Shown: positions 38,333 to 48,371, numbered from the stretch's first letter. The stretch is DNA of 64,000 nucleotides from Dehalococcoidia bacterium (GCA_011170375.1 DUEV01000005.1:168231-232230); one strand, 5' to 3'. A program made the numbers and translations. The notes: generated by a model not told the origin, from the sequence alone.

Positions 38333-38884
38333 GTGAGATTATATCACGTCAGTGACCAGCCAGGTATTAAGCTTTTCGAGCCCCGCCCTGCCCCCCATAT
38401 TGGTACCGGCGTAGAGGATGATGTCGTCTGGGCGGTTGACGAAGGGCATTTGCACAACTACCTCCTGCCACGGGACTGTCCCAGGGTTACCTTCTACGCC
38501 ACTGAGCAGAGCGACCCGGCTGATGTGGAGAGACTTATCGGGCCGGGTAGTGCCCGCTATGTGGTTGCCATCGAAAGCCACTGGCTGCCGGAAATACAGC
38601 GACAGCGTCTTTACAAATATGAGCTTGACCCGAGTGACTTTACCGTGTTTGATGAGGGGGCTGGTTACTATATCTCGCGTCGGGCGGCAACGCCACTTTC
38701 TGAGGCTAAGATCGATGATATTCTCGGGGCACTGCTGGAATACAATGTTGAGCTGCGTATTATGGCATCGCTCTGGCAGCTGCGTGAGTCGGTTATTCAT
38801 TCCACCCTTCAGTTCTCGATTATTCGTATGAGAAATGCCCGGCCACCTCAGGAGGGCATCGAGGCATTTTATCCTTTGCCGTAG
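38333..38884 (+). CDS. DUF6886-like protein
   Basis: MRLYHVSDQPGIKLFEPRPAPHIGTGVEDDVVWAVDE...CPRVTFYATEQSDPAD. Confidence 0.55.
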   Translation: MRLYHVSDQPGIKLFEPRPAPHIGTGVEDDVVWAVDEGHLHNYLLPRDCPRVTFYATEQSDPADVERLIGPGSARYVVAIESHWLPEIQRQRLYKYELDPSDFTVFDEGAGYYISRRAATPLSEAKIDDILGALLEYNVELRIMASLWQLRESVIHSTLQFSIIRMRNARPPQEGIEAFYPLP

Positions 38885-38912
38885 ATTGATACGGTTTGGG
38901 AGGATACAGAAC

Positions 38913-40532
38913 ATGAGTGAAGAAACAGTTAAGCCACTCGGTATTGTTGTCTCAGGCTCGGTGGATAAGGGGGTCGAGGTCAGGCTGGACAGCTCGGCCT
39001 CGGTCGAAGAGATGGTGGTCGGTCGCTACGTCACCATTGAGGGCCGGCAACGTCGCTTCTTTGGCATGATTACCGACATCAGTCTGGGGGTTACCGACCC
39101 GCAGCTTACTATTAATCCCCCCGATGCCACCGACCCCTTCCTCTCCGAGGTACTCAACGGCACGGCTACCTATGGAACAGTCCATGTCCTGCCGATGCTG
39201 ACCATCGGCGGCGATGTTGCCAGCATGATTGAGGGGCCGCAGCCGGTGAAGACTGTCCCCAGTCACTTCTCCACTGTCAGCCTGGCCTCGGATGCTGATA
39301 TGAACCTGGTCTTTGGCGAGGAGGACGCCAACCGCTTCTTCATTGGGAATCCCCTGGATATGGAGACCAAGCTCTGTCTCGACCTGCCGGAGTTCGTTAA
39401 GCGCTCCAACGGTATCTTCGGTAAGAGCGGCACCGGCAAGACCTTCCTTACCCGCATTCTGCTCATCGGTATGTTGCAGAAGAGCCAGGCGGTCAACCTC
39501 ATTTTTGATATGCATAATGAGTACGGCTGGGAGGGGAGCAGCGAGGAGGGGCGACGCAAAGTCAAGGCCCTGAAGCAACTCTTCCCGGAGAAGGTAGCAG
39601 TCTTTACCCTTGACCCGGAGAACTCAAAACGTCGCGGGGTCAGTACTGACTTCGTGGTGAAGATAGACTATGACGAAATCGAGCCGGAGGATATGGTATT
39701 GCTCCGCCAGACCCTGAATATCACTGACCTGGCGGTGGAGGCCTCCTACCAGCTGCGACGTCGCTTCGGGAGGCAGTGGATCCAGCGCACCCTGGATGTG
39801 GAGGACTCAGAGGACACGCAGGAATTGCTCAAGGTGCTGAATATCCATGAAAGTACCTTGCAGAGTCTGCGGCGCGGGTTGCAGACAATTGGCCGCTTGT
39901 CTTTTATTGAGCCGCATGCACCGGTCGATGCCGTTAACAGCCTGCTGGGCTATCTCGATAAGGGCATGAACGTCGTGCTGGAGTTTGGCCGCTACCGGGA
40001 TATCACTGCCTATGTGCTGGTGGCCAACATGCTCGCCCGGCGTATCTATGCCCGCTATCAGGAGCGGATGGAGCGCTCCATGAGTGAGGACATCGCCCCA
40101 CCCAACCCGCTGGTGATAACCATCGAAGAGGCCCACAAGTTCCTCAATCCCGAGGTGGCCAGTCGGGCCATCTTCGGCACGATTGCCCGCGAGATGCGTA
40201 AATACAACGTCAGCTTGCTGGTCATTGACCAGAGGCCAAGCGGTATCGACGAAGAGGTGATGTCGCAGCTCGGCACCAAGATAACCTGCCTGCTCGATAA
40301 CGAGAAGGACATCGACAGCGTGCTGGCCGGTGTCTCGGGTAAAAAGGAGCTGAAATCGGTCTTGGCGAGGCTGGCGCCGAAGCAGCAGGCCCTCATCTTC
40401 GGTCATGCCGTGCCGATGCCCGTGCCTGTCAGGACGAGGGAGTACGGTTCGGCGGAGTCTTACCAAGGCTTCGTTGGTGAAGCAGGAACCAGCCGGCAGG
40501 CGAAAAAGGACATCGAGGAGCTCTGGGACTAA
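38913..40532 (+). CDS. herA: HerA-like hexameric ATPase/helicase
   Basis: N-terminal HAS barrel (LGIVVSGSVDKGVEVRLD...VGRYVTIEG), GIFGKSGTGKTFLTRILL Walker A, LIFDMHNEYGW Walker B. Confidence 0.88.
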   Translation: MSEETVKPLGIVVSGSVDKGVEVRLDSSASVEEMVVGRYVTIEGRQRRFFGMITDISLGVTDPQLTINPPDATDPFLSEVLNGTATYGTVHVLPMLTIGGDVASMIEGPQPVKTVPSHFSTVSLASDADMNLVFGEEDANRFFIGNPLDMETKLCLDLPEFVKRSNGIFGKSGTGKTFLTRILLIGMLQKSQAVNLIFDMHNEYGWEGSSEEGRRKVKALKQLFPEKVAVFTLDPENSKRRGVSTDFVVKIDYDEIEPEDMVLLRQTLNITDLAVEASYQLRRRFGRQWIQRTLDVEDSEDTQELLKVLNIHESTLQSLRRGLQTIGRLSFIEPHAPVDAVNSLLGYLDKGMNVVLEFGRYRDITAYVLVANMLARRIYARYQERMERSMSEDIAPPNPLVITIEEAHKFLNPEVASRAIFGTIAREMRKYNVSLLVIDQRPSGIDEEVMSQLGTKITCLLDNEKDIDSVLAGVSGKKELKSVLARLAPKQQALIFGHAVPMPVPVRTREYGSAESYQGFVGEAGTSRQAKKDIEELWD

Positions 40533-40565
40533 TCCAGGCCCACTTTCGCTGGAGGGGAAAAGGTG

Positions 40566-41336
40566 ATGTCTGAAGATACTCTCTATCAGGACTACGATTT
40601 GTTCGCCTGGGCCTATAACAAACACTGGGGGGACATGTTCACAGGAGCTTCATTGTACATGCTGGAGAAGCTGGTTCTGCCACATTTACCTGCCAACGCC
40701 AGGATTCTGGACCTCTGCTGTGGTACGGGACAACTGATAAAGACATTAGCAGGGCGTGGGTATCGGATAACGGGACTAGATGGCTCTGCAGAAATGCTGC
40801 GATTTGCCCGTGAAAATGCCCCTGATGCCGAATTCGTTCACGAAGACGCTCGTTACTTTAAACTACCGCCAGTCTATCATGCCGCTATCTCTGCGTTTGA
40901 TAGCCTTAATCACATCATGACCTTGGAAGAACTTACCTCGGCTTTTTGTAACGTGTATGCCGCGTTGACGGAAGGCGGAATTTTTCTCTTTGACCTTAAC
41001 ACGGAAGTACAGCACAGGACACACTGGGATGGTTCGGTACAGAGTATTGTTGAGGATGATAATGTTTGCGTAACTCGAATGAGTTATGATGCCGAAGAGC
41101 AAACCGCCCGATTTGATGCCACCATTTTCCGTTTGCAGGAAGGGGCGTGGCAGCGTGCCGATTTTACGTTAATTGAGAAGCCTTATTCAGAAGCGGAAAT
41201 CCGACCTGCCTTACAGGTTGCCGGTTTTGTGGAGATTGATACTCACGCCTTGGACCGGGAGAGGGGGTTGGTAGAGGTAACAGCGGAATCCGGCAGGGTG
41301 TTCTTCATTTGTCGTAAAGCTGGTGGTGAGGGGTAA
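40566..41336 (+). CDS. class I SAM-dependent methyltransferase
   Basis: ARILDLCCGTGQLIKTLAGRGYRITGLDGSAEML. Confidence 0.9.
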   Translation: MSEDTLYQDYDLFAWAYNKHWGDMFTGASLYMLEKLVLPHLPANARILDLCCGTGQLIKTLAGRGYRITGLDGSAEMLRFARENAPDAEFVHEDARYFKLPPVYHAAISAFDSLNHIMTLEELTSAFCNVYAALTEGGIFLFDLNTEVQHRTHWDGSVQSIVEDDNVCVTRMSYDAEEQTARFDATIFRLQEGAWQRADFTLIEKPYSEAEIRPALQVAGFVEIDTHALDRERGLVEVTAESGRVFFICRKAGGEG

Positions 41337-41367
41337 TAACGGCGGCTATCCTAGCTTAGGAGGGAAC

Positions 41368-41973
41368 TTGCCCGTAGGCTTTGAACAAATTGCACTGGTT
41401 GGCGAGAAAGTCAGACTTCGCCCGATTCGTGAGGGCGATGCCCCGGATGCCTATCGCCTCGTTGATGATGAAGCTGTGCTGGCTAATCTGGCCTGGGACG
41501 GCCCGACCGATGAGGCGGAGATAGCCGGTACATATCGACGTTGGGTAGCTGAGATGAAGGCCGGCGAAGCTTGTCACCTGGCTATTGAGAGCGCTGATAA
41601 AGCAGGACTGATTGGCTGTATTGATGTCCGGTTTCCCCGACACCCCCAGCAGGCAGATATCGGCTACTGGTTAGGTGTTCCTTACTGGAACAAGGGGTAT
41701 ATGACTGAAGCTGTCCGGCTCGTCTGTTACCTTTCCTTTAGGCACCTTGATGCCGCCAGGGCTTATGCCACCGTTTTTGTTGGTAATAACGGCAGCCGTA
41801 GGGTACTTGAGAAGAACGGCTTTTCGGTGGACGGCACCCTGAGATCTCATGTCTTCAAGCGTGGACAGTTCGTTGACTCCTGGTTTCTAACACTGCTACG
41901 CTCAGAGTGGGATGCCAGTCAGGGAGGGTTCTCTCCCAGATACGAAGATATCGTGGTCGCTAAGGGGGAATAA
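41368..41973 (+). CDS. GNAT N-acetyltransferase (RimJ/RimL type)
   Basis: TTG start after AGGAGG; KVRLRPIREGDAPDAYRLV...IGYWLGVPYWNKGYMTEAVRLV...SRRVLEKNGF. Confidence 0.85.
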   Translation: MPVGFEQIALVGEKVRLRPIREGDAPDAYRLVDDEAVLANLAWDGPTDEAEIAGTYRRWVAEMKAGEACHLAIESADKAGLIGCIDVRFPRHPQQADIGYWLGVPYWNKGYMTEAVRLVCYLSFRHLDAARAYATVFVGNNGSRRVLEKNGFSVDGTLRSHVFKRGQFVDSWFLTLLRSEWDASQGGFSPRYEDIVVAKGE

Positions 41974-42860
41974 TGCCTCGCGGTAGAGGTCATCTGGAAA
42001 CACCCTCACTCCTGACCGAGACAAGGCAGCTGCTGCGTCGTTATGGCCTCCATGCCAGGAAAAAGCTGGGACAGCACTTCCTCATTGACCGTGAGGTGCT
42101 GGAGACCGTTATGGGTGCTGCTGGGCTAACTTCCGGTGATATTGTTATCGAGGTTGGCCCCGGCCTTGGTGTCCTTACCAGGGAGCTGGCCGGGCAGGCT
42201 GGCCGGGTTATTACTGTTGAGCTTGATGACCGACTGGCTGCCGCTTTGAAAGAGGCCCTGTCTTCATTACATAATGTCACAGTAGTCAATGAAGATATAC
42301 TAAAACTCGACCCGGCAGTCCTGCTTAAAGAGTCAGGTAGTCAAGGTAAATATAAGGTCGTGGCCAATTTGCCCTACTATATCACCTCGCCGGTGATGCG
42401 ACATTTCCTCGAGGCATCAGTCAGACCGCAGACCATGGTCGTCATGGTGCAGAGGGAGGTTGCTGAGGCTATCGCCGCTCAACCTGGCCGGATGAGTCTC
42501 CTTAGTGTTAGTGTGCAGTTTTACGGGCAGCCAACAATAGTCGGACATGTACCGGCTGAGTCGTTTTATCCGGTGCCGGAGGTCGATTCGGCGGTGCTCA
42601 AGATAGACATCTACCCTGAGCCGAAGGTGATGATTGGCGACGTGGATGACTTCTTTGGAGTTGTGCGTGCTGGGTTCAGCGCTGCCCGCAAGCAACTGTT
42701 AAACTCACTGGCACAGGGGTTAGGGTTATCCCGAGATGAGGTACTACCCTTGCTGGCGAAGGCGGGTATCGAGTCGAGGCGGCGAGCTGAGACCCTGTCG
42801 CTTGAGGAGTGGGCAGGGCTTTGGGAAGCGTTTACCGAAGCCGGGGGAGCAAAATGCTGA
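41973..42860 (+). CDS. rsmA: 16S rRNA (A1518/A1519) dimethyltransferase
   Basis: GLHARKKLGQHFLIDREVLE...VIEVGPGLGVLTRELA...VVANLPYYITSPVM. Confidence 0.96.
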   Translation: MPRGRGHLETPSLLTETRQLLRRYGLHARKKLGQHFLIDREVLETVMGAAGLTSGDIVIEVGPGLGVLTRELAGQAGRVITVELDDRLAAALKEALSSLHNVTVVNEDILKLDPAVLLKESGSQGKYKVVANLPYYITSPVMRHFLEASVRPQTMVVMVQREVAEAIAAQPGRMSLLSVSVQFYGQPTIVGHVPAESFYPVPEVDSAVLKIDIYPEPKVMIGDVDDFFGVVRAGFSAARKQLLNSLAQGLGLSRDEVLPLLAKAGIESRRRAETLSLEEWAGLWEAFTEAGGAKC

Positions 42861-43720
42861 CAATTCATGCACCGGCCAAGCTGAATCTGACATTAGAGGT
42901 ACTGGGCAAAGGGGCTGACGGCTACCACGAAATTCGTAGCGTTGTCCAGGCAATAGACATGTGCGACACTCTTCGTTTTCAGGAGAATAGCCAGACCGTG
43001 TTCCTCTCCAGTATGCCGGGGTGGATAGTGGAGGAAAGCCTGGTATCAAAGGCAACCACTCTCCTGAGAGATGTCACCGGATGCATCACCGGGGCAAGTA
43101 TCGAGGTCGACAAACGTATTCCCCTGCTTTCCGGCCTTGGTGGTGACAGCAGTGATGCCGCTGCTGTTCTGCTCGGATTAAATCGGCTATGGGAGTTGGA
43201 TCTGTCTCAGGAAAAACTGCTCGGCCTGGCTCCGGAATTGGGTTCGGACGTAGCCTTTTTCCTCCACGGCGGCACTGCCCTGATGGAGGGCAGGGGTGAT
43301 GTCGTAATCCCATTGCCTCCCCTGTCGGAGACCTGGATTGTTCTGGCAGTACCGGCAGTCCCCCGTGAGCCAGGGAAAACAGCACGGGCTTATGCCGGAT
43401 TGAAGGAGAGCGACTATACCGACGGCCGGTACGCCAATAGAGTGACGGATGTACTCAGGACTGGTGGCAGACTAGAACCTGCAATGCTGTTCAACGTCTT
43501 TGAACGCACTATTTTCAATAGTCATCCGGGGATATCCGAGTGCCGACAAAAGATGATGACGGCCGATGCCGATAACATCCACCTGGCCGGCTCAGGACCT
43601 GCCCTGTTTACCCTGGCAGGTGATGGGGCAATGGCTGAGGGGTTGTATAGTCGTTTACGGCAACAGGGCATGGAGATCTATCTGGTAAAAACGCTGGCCA
43701 CACGAGATCAACTAGACTAA
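42854..43720 (+). CDS. ispE: 4-diphosphocytidyl-2-C-methyl-D-erythritol kinase
   Basis: MLTIHAPAKLNLTLEVLGKGADGYHEIRSVVQAID; IPLLSGLGGDSSDAAAVLLGLN. Confidence 0.95.
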   Translation: MLTIHAPAKLNLTLEVLGKGADGYHEIRSVVQAIDMCDTLRFQENSQTVFLSSMPGWIVEESLVSKATTLLRDVTGCITGASIEVDKRIPLLSGLGGDSSDAAAVLLGLNRLWELDLSQEKLLGLAPELGSDVAFFLHGGTALMEGRGDVVIPLPPLSETWIVLAVPAVPREPGKTARAYAGLKESDYTDGRYANRVTDVLRTGGRLEPAMLFNVFERTIFNSHPGISECRQKMMTADADNIHLAGSGPALFTLAGDGAMAEGLYSRLRQQGMEIYLVKTLATRDQLD

Positions 43721-43773
43721 ACTAACCAGACCTATTATGATGATAGTAAAGAGTAGGTGTAGGAGGGGATAAT

Positions 43774-44277
43774 ATGACCGGAACAGATGATAACCTGCAG
43801 GAGGCCTTTGCCGGAGAGAGCCAGGCCAACCGACGCTATACATTCTTCGCTGACAAAGCCGATAAGGAAGGCTATCCCCAGATAGCCAGACTGTTTCGGG
43901 CAGCCGCCGAGGCGGAAACGGTACACGCCCGCAATCATTTTAACGCCATGGATGGCGTTGGCTCTACCAAGGCCAATCTGAATGCCGGGATTATCGGGGA
44001 GCATCAGGAGTTTACGGGGATGTATCCCCAATTTATTGAACAGGCTAGGGTTGACCAGTACCAGCGGGCTGAGGTCTCGTTCGACTGGGCAAACAAGGTA
44101 GAGGAGATTCACCACGACCTGTTTCAGGCAGCGTTGAAAGCTCTGGATTCCGACGAGACGATGAAGGACGAGCCTTATTTCGTCTGCCAGAGCTGCGGGA
44201 ATACCGTGGAAGGTGAAGCCCCGGAGACGTGCCCTATCTGCGGTGCACCGAGAAGTGCTTTCAAGCGGGTGGACTAA
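43774..44277 (+). CDS. rubrerythrin
   Basis: LQEAFAGESQANRRYTFFADKADKEGYPQIARLFRAAAEAETVHARNHF; C-terminal CQSCGNTVEGEAPETCPICGAP. Confidence 0.95.
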   Translation: MTGTDDNLQEAFAGESQANRRYTFFADKADKEGYPQIARLFRAAAEAETVHARNHFNAMDGVGSTKANLNAGIIGEHQEFTGMYPQFIEQARVDQYQRAEVSFDWANKVEEIHHDLFQAALKALDSDETMKDEPYFVCQSCGNTVEGEAPETCPICGAPRSAFKRVD

Positions 44278-44315
44278 GAATTAAGGTCAACTGATCCAAG
44301 TGGTCTTTTGCTGGT

Positions 44316-45047
44316 CTACTCCAGTTGCCCGTGCCCGTGAGTGAACAAATACTCTTCTACCACGACCCTTGCGGCGTCCTCAGTGAGGACTTTGGTCTGC
44401 TCCAGAAGCTCATCAATTTCCTCTTCGGGGACAAGTATTATCCCCAGGTGGCGTATCGGTGCGCTCGAAAGTGAAGCCAGCAGGCCTCCTATCACGGGAA
44501 TACGCTTCGTCCTTGCTATTTGCTCCAGTCGGGTGAGTACGTAATCGGCATTCACACCAATCCGCCGGTCGATCGGGCGGAACTCGTAGACCTCCTCATT
44601 TCCTGAAACAGGGAAGGTGAGTGTCAGCTTGAAGTCCTCGATATCACCTTCACTTTCATCATCACTACCATCGCCACAGGGTACAGAATAGACAATATAG
44701 CCTGTCTTAGTCTCGCCGGCAGACAACTCTGTTGTCCATATCTGGTCGGCGAGCGAGTCAAGCATGGTGGGCTCATATGTCTCGTCGTCGGCTTCGAGCT
44801 TGAGCTGGTCCGTCCATTGGCGCTGGGAATCCTGCTGGTTGAGCAGGTTCTCAACTGTGTACTTGATAACGAGAAAGACCTCACCCTCAGGTGGGGTATC
44901 CGACTCTATCTGGTCTGTCAGTTGCGTGATGTCAAGTAGGAACGCGTGAGCCTCGTCACTGGTACGGTCACCGTGCGCCAGCCCCGAGGTACAGCCGGTT
45001 AGGGCCGCAAGCATGATGAGCAGAGCCACTAAAAGTATACGTTTCAT
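44316..45047 (-). CDS. hypothetical lipoprotein (DUF4352-like)
   Basis: MKRILLVALLIMLAALTGCTSG lipobox; GEVFLVIKYTVENL. Confidence 0.6.
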   Translation of the reverse strand: MKRILLVALLIMLAALTGCTSGLAHGDRTSDEAHAFLLDITQLTDQIESDTPPEGEVFLVIKYTVENLLNQQDSQRQWTDQLKLEADDETYEPTMLDSLADQIWTTELSAGETKTGYIVYSVPCGDGSDDESEGDIEDFKLTLTFPVSGNEEVYEFRPIDRRIGVNADYVLTRLEQIARTKRIPVIGGLLASLSSAPIRHLGIILVPEEEIDELLEQTKVLTEDAARVVVEEYLFTHGHGQLE

Positions 45048-45057
45048 ATTGCCTTTC

Positions 45058-45459
45058 TCAGTCCTTGAGTTTAATCAGACCTGCGGTAGTATTCTTGAAG
45101 CCACATTTTTCATAGAATTCACTTAGATATGCCTCATAATCGACGTGCATCCATTCCAGCCCGGCTTCACGCGCTAGGTTTTCTGCCCTGCGGACAAGCT
45201 CCAGGCCAATCCCTTGGCGCTGCATATCTTGGTGGACGGTGGTGTCCAGCAGGAAAGCGTGCTGTCCGCCGTCCCAGGCGACATTAACAAAGCCAACCAG
45301 CCGGTTACGCTGGTAGGCACATACATAACCCAGGCTCCGCTTGAGGGTGGGAGTAAAATCCCACGTGTTGTGATTGAGCCAAGCGTTAGCGAACAGGTCA
45401 TTTAAATCTTGATTGGTAACCGGAGGACTAATCCGGTACTCGACATGTGGTTCTACCAT
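45058..45459 (-). CDS. GNAT N-acetyltransferase
   Basis: VNVAWDGGQHAFLLDTTVHQDMQRQGIGLELVRRAENLAREAG. Confidence 0.85.
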   Translation of the reverse strand: MVEPHVEYRISPPVTNQDLNDLFANAWLNHNTWDFTPTLKRSLGYVCAYQRNRLVGFVNVAWDGGQHAFLLDTTVHQDMQRQGIGLELVRRAENLAREAGLEWMHVDYEAYLSEFYEKCGFKNTTAGLIKLKD

Positions 45460-45514
45460 TGCTTTTTGACTTTTCACTAAAGAAATCGTATTTGTCCTGA
45501 CGCCGATTGTCAAG

Positions 45515-46774
45515 TCAGGTGTCCTTCCGCAGCCATTCCCTGACCAGCTTTTCCTCACCTGCCCGGTTGGTCACTTCTCCATCCATTCTGGCAGCTCGCA
45601 GTCGGGTCAGGATGTCGCTGATGCGAGGACCGGGCGCGAGCCCCGTGCTTTTTAGGTCTTCACCGGTCAGGGCTGGTTTGATATAGCGGAGTCGCGCGAG
45701 GTACTGACGGATGTTGCGGCTGGTCTCCGGGGAGTCGACTGCCAGTGAAACCGCTGTAATTGCTGCCGGCGAATAGCTGTGGAGTAGGTCGTAGATGTGG
45801 CTTGGTTTGATGTCGGGAGCAGCCAGCGATGCTATCTCGGATTTCAGCTCACAGGTACCCCGTAGTGTCTGTGACAGTGACTTGGGTAACTTTAGGCGTG
45901 CTATCATCTGCTCTACCTGTTCAGCGGTCAGGGTGTAGGTCAGTAATGGTAGGTATAGGCTGGCTGGTGGTGGAGTGGGAGAGCTGACCTGACGGGCCTG
46001 CTCGAATCTCTCTGACAGCCAGTTGTTGCCCTTCAGGCCAGGCTGTAGTCTGGGCAGCACTTGCAACTCATCGGCTCGCAGGAAGACTTTTTCCGGGTAC
46101 GGCTCTCTCAGGATAAGCTCAAGTTCGTGCCGTATCCGGTCGCCACTGATGGTATCGAGCATGGCTATGTCCCGGTTGAGCAACTCCAGCGTTGCCGGCT
46201 CAAGCCGAAAGCCGAGCCGTTGCTCGTAGCGGAGGGCGCGCCAGATGCGAGTAGCGTCGTCAGCGAAGCTTTTGTCGTGGAGCACATGGATAAGGCCCTG
46301 TTCGAGGTCCTCCCGACCGCCGTAGGGGTCAATCAGGTCACCATAGCGGCCGGGGCTGAGTTGAACAGCCATGGCGTTAATGGTAAAGTCACGGCGGAAG
46401 AGGTCATCAGCTAATGAGCCGGGTTTCACTTTGGGCAGTGCGCCGGGTCGGTCATATGTCTCGGAGCGGATGGCGGCAAGGTCGATACGCCACTCCTTCC
46501 AGCGGAGGTTTGCCGTCTTGAATCGTGTGTGCACAGTGAGTCTTCCCTGGGTGGTGTTGGCCAGCAACTGTGCCGGAGCTATTGCGTCACCATCTACTGC
46601 CAGGTCGAGGTCAAAGGTCTCTCGTTCCAGCAGCAGGTCGCGGACGGCCCCACCGATGAGGTAAAGGTGTTGGTCTTGATGGGAAGCAATGGCCCCGATT
46701 GCCTCTATCAATCTCACCAGTTCTGCCGGCAGTCGCTCGTTAATCTTACCAGTTAGATTTATATTCTCGGACAT
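45515..46774 (-). CDS. CCA-adding/poly(A) polymerase family nucleotidyltransferase (second paralog)
   Basis: LYLIGGAVRDLLLERETFDLDLAVDGD; LFRRDFTINAMAV; DDATRIWRALRYEQRLGF. Confidence 0.85.
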   Translation of the reverse strand: MSENINLTGKINERLPAELVRLIEAIGAIASHQDQHLYLIGGAVRDLLLERETFDLDLAVDGDAIAPAQLLANTTQGRLTVHTRFKTANLRWKEWRIDLAAIRSETYDRPGALPKVKPGSLADDLFRRDFTINAMAVQLSPGRYGDLIDPYGGREDLEQGLIHVLHDKSFADDATRIWRALRYEQRLGFRLEPATLELLNRDIAMLDTISGDRIRHELELILREPYPEKVFLRADELQVLPRLQPGLKGNNWLSERFEQARQVSSPTPPPASLYLPLLTYTLTAEQVEQMIARLKLPKSLSQTLRGTCELKSEIASLAAPDIKPSHIYDLLHSYSPAAITAVSLAVDSPETSRNIRQYLARLRYIKPALTGEDLKSTGLAPGPRISDILTRLRAARMDGEVTNRAGEEKLVREWLRKDT

Positions 46775-46838
46775 TTTCCCTTGATACGGATAAGTGCCGC
46801 CCGCATTATAACACAGGGCTCTGATGAGTTCATTTCAG

Positions 46839-46867
46839 TTGAATGTTGAGCATAAAGCTGGTATGAT
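46839..46867 (+). promoter_or_regulatory. sigma70-like promoter TTGAAT-17-TATGAT
   Basis: Immediately upstream of the leader hairpin and MATE gene. Confidence 0.5.
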
Positions 46868-46878
46868 TTACCAAGCAA

Positions 46879-46908
46879 TGTCGGGTGACTCGGCAGGGTC
46901 ACCCGACA
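46879..46908 (+). promoter_or_regulatory. perfect 11-bp leader hairpin
   Basis: TGTCGGGTGAC-tcggcagg-GTCACCCGACA between predicted TSS and MATE start. Confidence 0.6.
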
Positions 46909-46919
46909 ATTCTATTTAG

Positions 46920-48371
46920 TTGAGACAAATGGAACCAGAGAAACAGGGTGAACTTCAAGAAACAACCGAGCGTCTGGGCACGGAGCGACTGGGCAAGTTG
47001 CTCCTACGGCTGGGCACGCCCAGCGTCATCTCTATGGTGACCATCTCCCTCTATCACCTGGCTGACACCTTCTGGCTGGGCCAGGTCAGCTACCAGGCTA
47101 TTGCTGCTGTAACGGTCACCTTCCCGTTTTACATACTGGTAATCTCCATTGGCGTTGGCACAGGCGTTGGTGCCAATGCTCTGGCCTCCCGGCGTTTTGG
47201 CGAGAGGGATATTGAGGCGACCAACCAAGTGGCCGGACAGGTATTCCCGCTGGTCGCCGTCTTTGGGGCACTGTTTGTCCTGACCAGCACCATCTTTGCC
47301 AGGTCAATCGCCGACCTCCTCGGTGCTGGGGAGGACATTATTGATATGGTGGCCGATTACCTGTTCTTCTTCGGTCTGGGAACACCCTTCATTCTCTTTC
47401 GGCTAATAACACGCAATGTATTCCAGGCTTCCGGAGATGCTGTGAAACCGATGATTTTCACCATCGTCGGTGCTGTCGCCAATGCTGCTCTGGACCCGTT
47501 TTTTATCTTCGGTTGGGGGCCGTTCCCGGAGATGGGGGTCGGCGGGGCTGCCTTGGCCACGTCTATTTCCGGTGGACTCGGTGCGTTACTCAGCTTTTAC
47601 TATTTGGTAGGGCGGAAATCCGTCTACCGGCTGAAGCTGCACCATCTCAAGCCTGATCTAGCAATCATTGCACAAATCTACCGTGTAGGTCTGCCGTCGA
47701 TTCTGATGCAACTGACGGAGACCATCATCTTCACGTTGTTCATGCGGATTGTCGGCGAGTTCGGGTCGGTGGCACAAGCCGCCCTGGGAATTGCGATACG
47801 CATTTCTGACTTCGCCTTCATGCCCATCATCGGGGTCGGGCATGGTCTGCTACCGATTGTCGGTTATTGTTTCGGGGCGCGTCTCTGGGAGCGGTTGTGG
47901 GCGGCTGTCAAACTGGCTTCTCTTGCCCTGGCCGTAATGCTGGGTGTTGCCACCGTGTTTCTGGAAATCTTCGCTCCACAGTTAATTTCCATTTTTAATG
48001 ATGACCCTGAGCTGCTTGAGATTGCCGTACCGGGTATGCGCATTTTCCTGTCTACCCTGATCCTGATTGGTCCGGCTATCATGTTTATTACTACCTTCCA
48101 GGGACTGTCTAAAGGCTGGACGGCCATCTTCCTTTCGTTGGCGCGCCAGCTGATATTTTTCGTCCCAGCACTATACATCCTGCCGGATTTCCTGGGACTC
48201 GATGGTGTCTGGTTGTCTATTCCGATATCGGATGGCTCTGGTGCTATTGTCGCTGGACTTTGGCTTTACCGCGAATATCGCCACCAGAAGCGCAGTGGTA
48301 TCTGGGAAGCACCGCCGGTCGTGGAGACTATCCCTGAGTCTGTCCCCCGGGGCCGGGCCACCCTTGATTGA
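46920..48371 (+). CDS. MATE family efflux transporter
   Basis: LLLRLGTPSVISMVTISLYHLADTFWLGQ...GVGTGVGANALASRRFGE. Confidence 0.92.
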   Translation: MRQMEPEKQGELQETTERLGTERLGKLLLRLGTPSVISMVTISLYHLADTFWLGQVSYQAIAAVTVTFPFYILVISIGVGTGVGANALASRRFGERDIEATNQVAGQVFPLVAVFGALFVLTSTIFARSIADLLGAGEDIIDMVADYLFFFGLGTPFILFRLITRNVFQASGDAVKPMIFTIVGAVANAALDPFFIFGWGPFPEMGVGGAALATSISGGLGALLSFYYLVGRKSVYRLKLHHLKPDLAIIAQIYRVGLPSILMQLTETIIFTLFMRIVGEFGSVAQAALGIAIRISDFAFMPIIGVGHGLLPIVGYCFGARLWERLWAAVKLASLALAVMLGVATVFLEIFAPQLISIFNDDPELLEIAVPGMRIFLSTLILIGPAIMFITTFQGLSKGWTAIFLSLARQLIFFVPALYILPDFLGLDGVWLSIPISDGSGAIVAGLWLYREYRHQKRSGIWEAPPVVETIPESVPRGRATLD

